DNA of 38,173 nucleotides from Polyangium jinanense (GTDB taxonomy: Bacteria > Myxococcota > Polyangia > Polyangiales > Polyangiaceae): assembly GCF_028435365.1 (NCBI RefSeq), contig NZ_JAGTJJ010000086.1, positions 1 through 38,173 on the forward strand, given 5' to 3'. The position numbers were made by a program, and so were the translations under genes. Under the pieces are notes generated by a model. It searched no databases and was not told where the DNA came from. It saw only the letters and a list, made by a program, of their open reading frames with translations. This document shows, one piece after another, positions 22,302 through 30,593 of the stretch (its first letter is position 1; the number at the start of each line of letters is the position of its first letter).

Positions 22302-24946
22302 CGGGCCGACCTCTGGTGCACGACGCGCTTCAAGTTCGCCTGATCGAAGCGCGTCTCGTCGTCGCCGACGGCGCGGAGCAGGTCCGCCGCGAAGAGGTTC
22401 GCGCCCGTGAAATCGGCGCCCGCGAGGCGCGCCTTGTGCATGATGCCGAGCATCAGGTTCGCCGAGACGCACTGCGCATTGCGGAGGTCCGTCCCGACGA
22501 AGCGCGAATCCACCGCGATCACGCGTGCGAGGCTCGCCCCGCGCAGATCCGCCTCGGAGAGGTCGCTCTTCGAGATCGTGGCCCCCGTGAAATCGGACGA
22601 TTGCAGCCTCGTACCCCGCAGATTCGAACCGGGGAGCTTGGCCCCCTTGAAGCTCGTCCGCTCCATCGTCGAGCCGTGCACGACGCGGATGTTTTCGAGG
22701 TCGGCGCCGTCGAACCGCGCGCCATCGGCCGTGACGCCGACGAACGTGCACGACTCGAGATCGGAGCCCGTGAAATCGGCGTCGGTCAAATTCGATTCGA
22801 TGAAGCTCGATTTCGAGAGCTTCGCGTTCGCCCAGCGGACGCCGTGGAGGTTACACTTGACGAAAAAGAGCTTTTCGCCGCGCGCGCCCGAGAGATCCGC
22901 GCCTTCGAGCCGCAGCTCTATCAGGAGCGCACCATCGAGCAAGACACCGAGGAGCTTCGCGCCCGCCGCGTCGGTCTCGTGGAGCGTCGCGCCGGAGAGG
23001 TCCGCGCCCTCGAAATCGGCGCCTTCGAGCCGCGCGCGCCCGAGGTTCGCCTCGCGCAACGAGGCGAGTGCGAGGCGCGCATTCGTGAGATTCGCCCGCG
23101 CGAGCACCGCGCGATCGAGCTTCGCGCCCGTCAGATTCGCGCCCGTCAGGTTCGCGCCTTCGAAGTAGACCTCTTCGAGATCCGCGCCCGAGAGATCGAT
23201 GCCCGACAGATCCGCGCCCGAAAAATCGCGCCGCGCGAGCTTGTCGCCCGTCGCGTACGCGCGCCGGATGTCGGCCCGCGCTCGCTCGCTCTCCTCCGGC
23301 TCCATCGGCGCCGGCGCCTCGGCCTCGTGCGCCGCGATCCGGTAGGCCGCGTGAACCTGCTCCTCGGCCTTGCGCAGTTTGTCGAGGAGATCGGGATCCG
23401 CGAGCTTGTCGTCCACGCCCTGCAGCGGCACGCCCGCGTTCTTTGAAAGCTCCGCGATGTCGCGCAGCTTCTCGATCTCCTTCTCGGCGCTGAACTTGGG
23501 CGGGCCCGTCTTCTCGCGCCGCGCCTTGCGGATGATCTCGTCGTAATCGAGACCCTGTTCCGCGCACATCGCGCGGATCTTCTGCTCGGCCTCGGCCTGC
23601 TTTTTCTCAGCCTCGGCCTTCTGCTTTTCCGCCTCGGTGTTCATCCGATCGACATACGCCGGCAGGTCGTCGAGGCTCGGCACCTCTTCTTCGGGCGGGA
23701 GGGTTTGTCGCGGCAACGTATCCGGGTCCGCGCCCATCGCGATCGCGCGCTCGCGCCCCCGATCGAGCTCGGCCTGGGCCTTGCGCCGCGCGTTCTTCAG
23801 GACGAGCATCTCCTGCTCGATGGCCTGGTCGTACTCGTCCACGAGCACCGGGGCGGCTTTCGGGGCCGTGGCGAGGCTGCGTGGCATGAGGTCGGGGTCG
23901 CGCAGGATGTGCAGGTGCGCGTTCTTGCGATCCATCCGCTGCGCGAAGACCTGCTCGTAATGGGCGCGGGGCTTCGGCTCGTCGCCGAGGTCTTCGAGCG
24001 CCGCCATCGCGACCCGCACATCGGAGGCGTCGGGCTCCTCGATCTCGTGCAGGCCCCGGAACATCACGATGCCGCGTTCGAGGTGCGGAAAGAGCTGCAC
24101 CGTCTCGAGGTGCAGCGGGACCTCGACGAGATCGTCGCCCTTCTCGGGCGAGAGCTGCAAGAAGCAGCGCGCCACCACGCCGGGGAGCTGCGACTCGAGG
24201 ACGTTCTTGTCCGGGTGCATGTTCTCGATCCGGAACGTCTCGTCGCCCCGGAAATACCCTTCGAGGCGCTGATCGAGCGGCGCGACGTTGAAGACCCCGA
24301 AATCGATGTCGAGCGCGAAGCCGGGGAACTGCTCCTCCAGCCATTTCTTGTCGTACGTCCCCATCTTCGCGAAATGATGGGGCCAGGTGAGATCGTAGGG
24401 CCCAAGCCCGGCCGGCTCGGGGCGATCGCCCTTCGATTTCACGACGTGCCGCGGATCCTCGACGTTCGGCAGCGGGTGGACGGTTTGTCCGGACTCGTTC
24501 TTGATCGGCAGAAGGCCCTTGCCGACCGGGTTCTGCGGGTATTTCTCGCCGCCAAACGCGTGCGCCCAGTCGATCGGCATCTGCGTGAACGGGGCCGGAT
24601 CACTCGGGCCCATGAGGCCCCAGGTGCGATCCCCGATCACGTAGATCGTCTTTTCGATCGTCCCGAGCGACAATTTTACGTGCGCGTAGGGGGCTTCTTT
24701 TCTGCCAGGTGGGTAGCAATGCCCCGTGACGAGCAGCTCGCCCCGGGGCTTCCACATGCAATGGTCGAGCACGCCAAACCGGCCGAGCTCCTTGCCCGCC
24801 ATCTTCCAGAGGTCGACCTCGGTCCCGATCGATTTCGGCGAATCGAACGGAAAGAGCGCCATGACCGTGGGCACGAAGAGGCACCGCCGCTTGTGCTCGA
24901 AGGTGCGGTGCACGAAGGAGAGCCGGAGAGGCTTCAGGATCTTCAC
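22298..24946 (-). CDS. DUF2169 domain fused to pentapeptide repeats (type VI adaptor/cargo candidate)
   Basis: 882 residues. DUF2169 occupies about 1-330 (LFPFDSPKSIGTEVDLWKM; GELLVTGHCYPPG; WPHHFAKMGTYDKKWLEEQFPGFALDIDFGVFNVAPLDQRL). A charged helical linker follows (about 390-560, runs such as EAEKQKAEAEKKQAEAEQK, likely coiled coil). From about 575 to the end come pentapeptide repeats (LARRDFSGADLSGIDLSGADLE onward). The GTG start at 24946 is the only one close to the DUF2169 beginning. It follows vgrG by 31 bp and overlaps the next pentapeptide gene. The fusion ties the delivery adaptor domain directly to a beta-helix that could be a payload or a docking rod. Families seen; function inferred. 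Confidence 0.88.
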   Translation of the reverse strand: MKILKPLRLSFVHRTFEHKRRCLFVPTVMALFPFDSPKSIGTEVDLWKMAGKELGRFGVLDHCMWKPRGELLVTGHCYPPGRKEAPYAHVKLSLGTIEKTIYVIGDRTWGLMGPSDPAPFTQMPIDWAHAFGGEKYPQNPVGKGLLPIKNESGQTVHPLPNVEDPRHVVKSKGDRPEPAGLGPYDLTWPHHFAKMGTYDKKWLEEQFPGFALDIDFGVFNVAPLDQRLEGYFRGDETFRIENMHPDKNVLESQLPGVVARCFLQLSPEKGDDLVEVPLHLETVQLFPHLERGIVMFRGLHEIEEPDASDVRVAMAALEDLGDEPKPRAHYEQVFAQRMDRKNAHLHILRDPDLMPRSLATAPKAAPVLVDEYDQAIEQEMLVLKNARRKAQAELDRGRERAIAMGADPDTLPRQTLPPEEEVPSLDDLPAYVDRMNTEAEKQKAEAEKKQAEAEQKIRAMCAEQGLDYDEIIRKARREKTGPPKFSAEKEIEKLRDIAELSKNAGVPLQGVDDKLADPDLLDKLRKAEEQVHAAYRIAAHEAEAPAPMEPEESERARADIRRAYATGDKLARRDFSGADLSGIDLSGADLEEVYFEGANLTGANLTGAKLDRAVLARANLTNARLALASLREANLGRARLEGADFEGADLSGATLHETDAAGAKLLGVLLDGALLIELRLEGADLSGARGEKLFFVKCNLHGVRWANAKLSKSSFIESNLTDADFTGSDLESCTFVGVTADGARFDGADLENIRVVHGSTMERTSFKGAKLPGSNLRGTRLQSSDFTGATISKSDLSEADLRGASLARVIAVDSRFVGTDLRNAQCVSANLMLGIMHKARLAGADFTGANLFAADLLRAVGDDETRFDQANLKRVVHQRSAR

Positions 24947-24977
24947 GCGCGAGGATCTCGCTCTGAAAACGCGGGGC

Positions 24978-27344
24978 TCAGGTGTTGACGTGCAAGCCGG
25001 CGACGCCGAGGCTCAGGCCCTTGGCCTCCAGCTTGTTCCCGATCGCCTGGAGTTTGAGCCCGAGCGCGTTCAGGTTCGTCGCTTTCATGTCCATCGCGAC
25101 CGGCGTGATCGTGAGCATGGGCCCGAGCGTGAGCGCGAGCGAAACGCCCCCTGTGAGGTCCACCTTGAGGCCACCGAAGAGCGAGATTTTCGCGCCCGCG
25201 AACCAATCCAGCGCGAAGCCGGCGTGACCATCGAACTTGGCTCCGGCCGTGAAGCCCTGGAACTCCGCGGCCTTGAACCACTGGACCGGACCCTGGGTCT
25301 GGATCTTCTGGTTGCCGTTGATCGAGGTCTTCATGTCCCCGACCACCGTGAGATCGTAGACGCCGCCGATCTTCTCGGTCGCGTTGCTCGTGACGTTGAT
25401 GTTCTGCGTGCCGGTGACCGTGAGTTTGTCCTCTCCGGTCACGTTCTCCTCGCGCGACGCGAGGTAGGTGCCCGTCATCTTGCCCGTCACGGTCTCGTCG
25501 TACGTGGCGTCGAACTTCTCGGTGTTCGCGCCGACCACCTGGAGGTTGACGATATCCTTGTAGACCTGCGTCGTGGCGCTCGTGACCTGGAGGTCGAGGA
25601 TGTTGTTGTAACGGACCGTGACCGCGCCCTCGACCGTCTCGTCGAGCGTCGCATTGTACGTCTGCGTGACGGGATTCGTGACCGTCGTCGTGAATGGACC
25701 GACGTACGTCTCGGTGATGGTCCCGTGGACGTCCTCGGTCTTGTTCGCCATCACGTCGACGTCGAAGTTCACCCCCGTGTAAATGTGGCCGCTGCCGTCC
25801 GTGCGGAGGTCGAAGTTATAGGGACCATTGCCGAGGTGGAGCGAGGAGTTGAGCTTCGGCGCGTAGATGTGCACGTGCGTCGAGCCGAGGAGATCCTCCA
25901 TCTCGATGAAGTTGTTCGACCCCGAGCGGATCAGGTTCTTCGTGTAATTGCCCTGCGTCACCACGCTCGGCGTTTCGGCATTGTGCGCGGCGCCCACGAT
26001 CACGGGGCGATCCGGGTCGCCGCCGAGGAAGACGAGGTGCACCTCCGTGCCCTTGCGCAGCGGGAAATGATGGCCCTCGACGGTGCCGCCGTGCGGCTGG
26101 AGCATGCGCACCCACGTCGAGCGCGAGCCGTCGATCGCGTCGCCCTCGTCGAAGAAGATGTTCACCTTGTAGCGGCCGTGCGCGTCGATCTGCGCATACG
26201 GGCTCGCCGCCACGCCGTCGACCACGCCGTCGACCACACCGTCGATGCGCGGCCAGGGCGTCTTGCGCTCGGCGCGGAACTGCGTCGTGTGCGGGATCGC
26301 GTGCACCGTGGCGAGGTACGTCTCCTTCGTGGGCGCCTCCTCGCCGAAGAGCATCTCCAGGTCCTCGCCGCTCGCCGATTGATTGCCGAGGTGCTCGATC
26401 TCGATCGTGAGGTAATCGCTGTTGAACGCGAGCCGCGGGTGCTCCTCGAGAACGAACACGTAGCCCGGCCGGAGGTAAAACTGCGGGCCGACCCCCGTGT
26501 ACACCGTCTGCCGCGCGGCGATCTCCTCGGCACGGATCGAGGCGTACCGCTTGCCCTCGCCGGGCGTCTTCACGTTCTCGCCGTAAAGCACGATGTCGCC
26601 CTTGCCCGAGAGCTCGGCGCTGCCTTTGACCTCCAGGCTCGGCTTCAGGTAGTTGTAATCCGTGACCTTCACGCGGCCGGGCAGCGCGTTCGAGCGGCAC
26701 CGGAACGAGCGGATCGACTCACCCGCGGAGACGTCCCCAGGCGGCGCGGGGAAATACTTCACCGGCTTCGGCGCGAGCTTCTTGTGTGCCGAACGCGTGT
26801 CCGTGAAGACCAGGATCTCGCGATCCTCGCTCTGCTCGAAGTAGAAGTACATGCCCTCACGCTCGGCGAGACGGGCAATGAAATCGTAGTTGCTCTCGCG
26901 ATACTGGCAGACGTGCTCGAGCTTCGGATACTCGTTCCAGAGCGAGATCCGGTAATCGTTCGACCCGAGCCCGCCCTCTTTCAGGATGGCCTCGATGATC
27001 TCGGGGATGCTCGCGTCCGTGAAGATGCGGCTGTGGCGCGTGAGCGTGAGCTGCCAGTACGTCGGGACGAGCCGCGCGAGGTAGAGGCCGTACGCGCCGT
27101 AATCGTTCACGAGCTCGACGGACGCGAGGATTCCGTGAAAGACGAACGGCGGCGCGCCGAGGCCCCGATCGATGTTCAGGGTGCCGCGAGCTCCGACCGC
27201 GGCGGCGACGTCGACGTCGAGCCCCGTGAGCTTCAACGCAATGTCGAATTCATAGGTCCGTGAAATGGCCTCCCGCCCCTTGAAAGCCGTGACCTGCGCC
27301 GTCGGGGGGAAGGCGGTGGACAAGAAGGTGAAGATCTCGCTCAT
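24978..27344 (-). CDS. vgrG: Type VI secretion spike protein VgrG (TssI)
   Basis: 788 residues. Trimeric spike of the type VI injection device, fired from the cytosol. The N-terminal gp27-like base spans about 1-370 (FKGREAISRTYEFDIAL; CQYRESNYDFIARLAEREGMYFYFEQ). The gp5-like OB fold follows (about 375-490): GRYKVNIFFDE, STWVRMLQPHGG, FPLRKGTEVHLVFLGGDPDRPVIVGAAHN. A long beta-repeat needle with many short Thr/Val strands runs to about 700. The last about 90 residues are less regular, with no recognisable enzyme domain. A 12-bp sequence is repeated three times at 26212-26247, giving repeated GVVD residues near the gp27/gp5 junction. First gene of the six-gene minus-strand cassette. Confidence 0.95.
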   Translation of the reverse strand: MSEIFTFLSTAFPPTAQVTAFKGREAISRTYEFDIALKLTGLDVDVAAAVGARGTLNIDRGLGAPPFVFHGILASVELVNDYGAYGLYLARLVPTYWQLTLTRHSRIFTDASIPEIIEAILKEGGLGSNDYRISLWNEYPKLEHVCQYRESNYDFIARLAEREGMYFYFEQSEDREILVFTDTRSAHKKLAPKPVKYFPAPPGDVSAGESIRSFRCRSNALPGRVKVTDYNYLKPSLEVKGSAELSGKGDIVLYGENVKTPGEGKRYASIRAEEIAARQTVYTGVGPQFYLRPGYVFVLEEHPRLAFNSDYLTIEIEHLGNQSASGEDLEMLFGEEAPTKETYLATVHAIPHTTQFRAERKTPWPRIDGVVDGVVDGVAASPYAQIDAHGRYKVNIFFDEGDAIDGSRSTWVRMLQPHGGTVEGHHFPLRKGTEVHLVFLGGDPDRPVIVGAAHNAETPSVVTQGNYTKNLIRSGSNNFIEMEDLLGSTHVHIYAPKLNSSLHLGNGPYNFDLRTDGSGHIYTGVNFDVDVMANKTEDVHGTITETYVGPFTTTVTNPVTQTYNATLDETVEGAVTVRYNNILDLQVTSATTQVYKDIVNLQVVGANTEKFDATYDETVTGKMTGTYLASREENVTGEDKLTVTGTQNINVTSNATEKIGGVYDLTVVGDMKTSINGNQKIQTQGPVQWFKAAEFQGFTAGAKFDGHAGFALDWFAGAKISLFGGLKVDLTGGVSLALTLGPMLTITPVAMDMKATNLNALGLKLQAIGNKLEAKGLSLGVAGLHVNT

Positions 27345-27377
27345 CGCTCACGCTCCGGCACGTGGTGCGAGAGTAGA

Positions 27378-27391
27378 GCACGGGCCCGTGC
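27378..27391. promoter_or_regulatory. 14-bp perfect palindrome in the divergent vgrG/peptidase region
   Basis: GCACGGGCCCGTGC is a perfect inverted repeat, 34 bp upstream of the vgrG start and about 70 bp upstream of the peptidase promoter candidate. It could be an operator for a dimeric regulator; no regulator gene is nearby. Confidence 0.3.
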
Positions 27392-27461
27392 CGGTCGTAA
27401 AGAGGCACCGCCCGGAAAGAACGCTCGCAGAGGCAGCGGAAAATTCCTGACGCGCGCGGCC

Positions 27462-27491
27462 TTGACAGGCTCTCGTCGCGGCGTGGATGAT
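27462..27491 (+). promoter_or_regulatory. Candidate promoter of the metallopeptidase lipoprotein gene
   Basis: A perfect -35 TTGACA (27462-27467) is followed after 18 bp by GATGAT (27486-27491, four of six -10 bases). GGAGGA (27505-27510) then stands five bases before ATG 27516. Confidence 0.45.
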
Positions 27492-27515
27492 CAAGCGCTC
27501 GCACGGAGGAAACAC

Positions 27516-28865
27516 ATGCGGATCGGTCGACACGCGAGGCTCGTCGGGTTGGGAATTGTAATCCTCGCGGCCCTCGGCTGCGCCCAGGACGACGGCAAGG
27601 ACAAGCCCAGCACCACGGGGACGCCGGTCGAGCCGCCGCCCGAGCCGTCGGCCGACCTCAGCCGGAACATCCAGAAGACGCGGCTCACCGTCGACCTTTC
27701 GACGATGACCGGGACCGCGGTGATCGACCTCGCAGGCTCGCTGACCGGCACGGGCGCGTCGTTCGAGGCGACGGGGCTCGAGATAGAGGGCGTGTCGCGC
27801 GCCGAAGGTCCGCTGAAATGGGCGCTCTCGCAAGGGCAGCTCGACGTCGGCGTGCCGACGTCGCAGGGCTCCGCGCAGATCACGATCGATTACAAGTTCA
27901 AGGAGCAGGCGCAGTTCGAAGGCCTCATGGAGAAGGGCTCGACGCTCGTCTGGCCGTACTTCTGCGGCAATCTCTTCCCGTGCCATTCGGATCCCGCGGA
28001 CGGGACGACGTTCGAGCTCACCGTCACGAGCACGCCCGCGGGCATGACGACGGTGTACCCGTCCACGATCGGGATCGACGCGCCGCCCTATCAGATCGCC
28101 TGGGCGACGGGGAGCTACACGAAACTCGACATCGGGACGACGTTCCAGGGGACGCACCTCGTGGCCTATTACCTGCCGGGCGGCGGGACGGACGCGCAAA
28201 AAGGGACGGAGAGGCTCGTCGACATCATGAATTTCTACGAGACGATGCTCGCCGGGTATCCGTTCGGCGGCGAGGCGGGCGCCATTGCGGTGGACTGGGG
28301 CGCCGGCGCGTACGGGGGCATGGAGCATCACCCGCTGTGGCACGTCTCGACGATCGCCATGGCGGATCCATGGATCCAGGCGCACGAGGCGGCGCACGGC
28401 TGGTTCGGCGACGGCGTGCGCCCGGCCTGCTGGGAGGATTTCGTGCTCTCCGAGGGCACCGTGAGTTACCTCGAAGCGCGGGCGATCACGGAGGTGTTCG
28501 GCGCGGACGAGGGTACGAAGCTCTGGGCCCATTACCAGACCCGCCTGAACACGGCGATGGCCGGGACGGCGCCGAAGATCGCCTGGCCCGAGGGCTGCGG
28601 CGAGGTCGACATCCTGAAGGACCAGCTCTTCGGGGACATCGCCTACATGAAAGGCGCGTTTTTCTTCCGCGCGCTCGAGGCGAAGATGGGCAAGGCGAAG
28701 CTCGATCCGTCGCTGAAGGCGTTTTTCCTAAAAAACAAGGGGAAGGCCGCGCATTTCCAGGACCTGCTCGACATCGTGAAATCGGTGGGCGGATACGACG
28801 CCTCGGCCTGCGCGGCGGCGTGGCTCCGCAGCGAGGCGGTGCCGGCGGAGCAGGTTTGTCCTTGA
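27516..28865 (+). CDS. M1-like zinc metallopeptidase lipoprotein
   Basis: 449 residues. A lipoprotein signal (VILAALGC, Cys22) sends it to the cell envelope. A Pro/Glu-rich linker leads to a beta domain (about 50-215) of the M1 aminopeptidase type. The gluzincin zinc site is complete: HEAAH (290-294) with Glu313 after exactly 18 residues, the HExxH-x18-E spacing of M1 enzymes. GGMEH (267-271) stands where M1 enzymes have the GxMEN substrate motif; the change of N to H may alter N-terminal recognition. Four Cys pairs are possible outside the cytosol. ATG 27516 is chosen for its GGAGGA ribosome site. Substrate unknown. Its end nearly touches the next gene. Confidence 0.88.
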   Translation: MRIGRHARLVGLGIVILAALGCAQDDGKDKPSTTGTPVEPPPEPSADLSRNIQKTRLTVDLSTMTGTAVIDLAGSLTGTGASFEATGLEIEGVSRAEGPLKWALSQGQLDVGVPTSQGSAQITIDYKFKEQAQFEGLMEKGSTLVWPYFCGNLFPCHSDPADGTTFELTVTSTPAGMTTVYPSTIGIDAPPYQIAWATGSYTKLDIGTTFQGTHLVAYYLPGGGTDAQKGTERLVDIMNFYETMLAGYPFGGEAGAIAVDWGAGAYGGMEHHPLWHVSTIAMADPWIQAHEAAHGWFGDGVRPACWEDFVLSEGTVSYLEARAITEVFGADEGTKLWAHYQTRLNTAMAGTAPKIAWPEGCGEVDILKDQLFGDIAYMKGAFFFRALEAKMGKAKLDPSLKAFFLKNKGKAAHFQDLLDIVKSVGGYDASACAAAWLRSEAVPAEQVCP

Positions 28866-28879
28866 AGCACGCGGACGTG

Positions 28880-30229
28880 ATGCCTTTCGCAAAAAGGGCG
28901 CTCGTGGGAGGCGTGTCCCTCGCACTCACGCTCGCGGGCGCGGGGTGCCGGCGCCCTCCGCCGAAGAAGGACAAACCGTTGCCGCAGGCGCCTCCCTCGG
29001 CGAGCGCCGAGACCCTTTCGGCGCCGAGCGCGGAGCCGGACGAGGAGGAGGCGCCCGCGGGATCGGCTGCATCCGCAGGTTCGGCCGCGCCCGCGGGTTC
29101 GGGCGCGCTCGCGGGCGCGGGCGGGGGCAACACGAAGAAGCGCAAGCCGAGGACCGGTGCGCGGTTTCTGATCGACGGGCCGGAGCAGCCGATCGCGATC
29201 GGCGGGGCGGCGACGGTTTATTCGAAAGGCGTGATCTGGCGGCTCTCGGGCAATGCAGCGCAGGTGAGCCTGTTCGGGCCCGACGGCCCCGCGCCCGGCC
29301 CGAGCGAGCCGGAGCGCGCGCGGAAATGGCCACGCGGGCGGGTCGCGGTCGCCGAGGACGCCTCAGGCGTGATGCACACGTACTGGGTCGAAGGATCGGG
29401 GCTCGTGCGGAGCGCGCTCGACGCCGCGGGAAAACTCGGCGCGCCGGAGGTCGTGGCGAACGACGCGGTGCCGGGGACGAGCCCATCGGCCTTGCGCACG
29501 GGCGGGCGCGACGCGGTGGCGTATCTGGCGGCGCCGAATGCGCGGAACGGGGAGCGGCACGGGCGATTGTGGGTCGAAGGGGGCGGCATCTTGGAACTGT
29601 CGCCCGAGGGATCGGGGGCGACGTCGATTTCGCTCGTGTCCGTCGGCGAGGGGCAGGTGGTCGCGATGTGGCTCGACGCGCGATCCGCGATGACGCCGGT
29701 GCACGCGCGGCGCTTCGAGATCCGCGAGAAGACGACGGCGCTCGCGGCCGACGACGTGGTGTTCGTGGGCGGTCCGCCCGAGGGGTATCCGGAGCTCGTG
29801 GGGGCCCGCGCGGGCAACTCCGCGGCGGGGCTCTTGCCGCTCGCCACGGACAAGGGTTTCGCCCTCCATGACATTCTCGTCGACTGGAACGGGAAGGCGA
29901 AGATCAAGACGCTCGATTACCCGAACGGGATGGATACGGCGCCCGTGGCGGCGGCGCCCGCGTGCGGGGAGACGATCGTGGTGTACGCGCGGCCGGAGGC
30001 GAAGGAGCCGGGCTCGCCGCAGGTGCTGGAGATCGCGACGCTCGGCGGGAGCGGGGCGATCGAGGCGCAAGAGGTGGCGGCGTATCCGGGGCAGGTGCTG
30101 GAGCTGCACGCGGCGGCGGCAGACGCGAATACGATCTGGGTGGTGTACACGGCGGGGACGAAATCGTTCGCCATGCGGCTCGGGTGCGGGGCGAAGGCCG
30201 TGGCTCCGGCCACGCCGAAGGGCAAATGA
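28880..30229 (+). CDS. Putative lipoprotein of unknown function, likely beta-propeller
   Basis: 449 residues; no family recognised. N-terminal signal MPFAKRALVGGVSLALTLAGAGC with a likely lipid Cys (Cys23, lipobox not perfect). A low-complexity Pro/Ala/Ser/Gly linker with repeated (S/A)AGSA units covers about 30-85. The remainder is made of repeating strand patterns (SGVMHTYWVEGSGLVRSALD; GQVVAMWLDARS; IWVVYTAGTKSF) typical of a beta-propeller. ATG 28880 gives the signal peptide directly at the start. A TTG at 28862 that overlaps the upstream stop, and a GTG at 28877, are alternatives. It probably forms an operon with the metallopeptidase gene. Confidence 0.7.
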   Translation: MPFAKRALVGGVSLALTLAGAGCRRPPPKKDKPLPQAPPSASAETLSAPSAEPDEEEAPAGSAASAGSAAPAGSGALAGAGGGNTKKRKPRTGARFLIDGPEQPIAIGGAATVYSKGVIWRLSGNAAQVSLFGPDGPAPGPSEPERARKWPRGRVAVAEDASGVMHTYWVEGSGLVRSALDAAGKLGAPEVVANDAVPGTSPSALRTGGRDAVAYLAAPNARNGERHGRLWVEGGGILELSPEGSGATSISLVSVGEGQVVAMWLDARSAMTPVHARRFEIREKTTALAADDVVFVGGPPEGYPELVGARAGNSAAGLLPLATDKGFALHDILVDWNGKAKIKTLDYPNGMDTAPVAAAPACGETIVVYARPEAKEPGSPQVLEIATLGGSGAIEAQEVAAYPGQVLELHAAAADANTIWVVYTAGTKSFAMRLGCGAKAVAPATPKGK

Positions 30230-30254
30230 GAGGTGAACCGGCGGACGTGAGCGG

Positions 30255-30593
30255 TTACTTGCCGGCGCCGTCGATCACGCAGCCGAACCGCTCCGAGACG
30301 AAATGCGCGCGGCGCGTGTTCCAGAGGGCCGTGACGGTGACCGCCTTGCCCTCCATGTCGAAGGAGCGGCTGTCGATCGGGACGACGCTCTGGCGAATGA
30401 AGGCCTCGCAATCCGGCTGCGGGCGTCCCTCGACGAAGAGGCAGGAGCAGAGCTCTTTGGCCTCGTAGCCCGACGGGAGCAACGGGAACGCCGAGAGGGC
30501 TTTCCAGTTCCACGCGATGAAGATCCCGACGAGGCCGAGGATCACGCCGAGGACGATGCCGATGATCTTCAGGACGCGCTTGGCCCGCTTCAT
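30255..30593 (-). CDS. Small single-helix membrane protein of unknown function
   Basis: 112 residues. One N-terminal membrane helix (VLKIIGIVLGVILGLVGIFIAW) is preceded by a basic MKRAKR, so the rest faces out of the cytosol. That part holds four Cys (LCSCLF, PDCEAF, FGCVID), fitting disulfides in the periplasm. No family recognised. The ATG overlaps the stop of the serine hydrolase gene (ATGA at 30593-30590), making it the last gene of a four-gene coupled operon. It may be an accessory subunit or maturation partner of that enzyme (inference from coupling only). Confidence 0.75.
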   Translation of the reverse strand: MKRAKRVLKIIGIVLGVILGLVGIFIAWNWKALSAFPLLPSGYEAKELCSCLFVEGRPQPDCEAFIRQSVVPIDSRSFDMEGKAVTVTALWNTRRAHFVSERFGCVIDGAGK

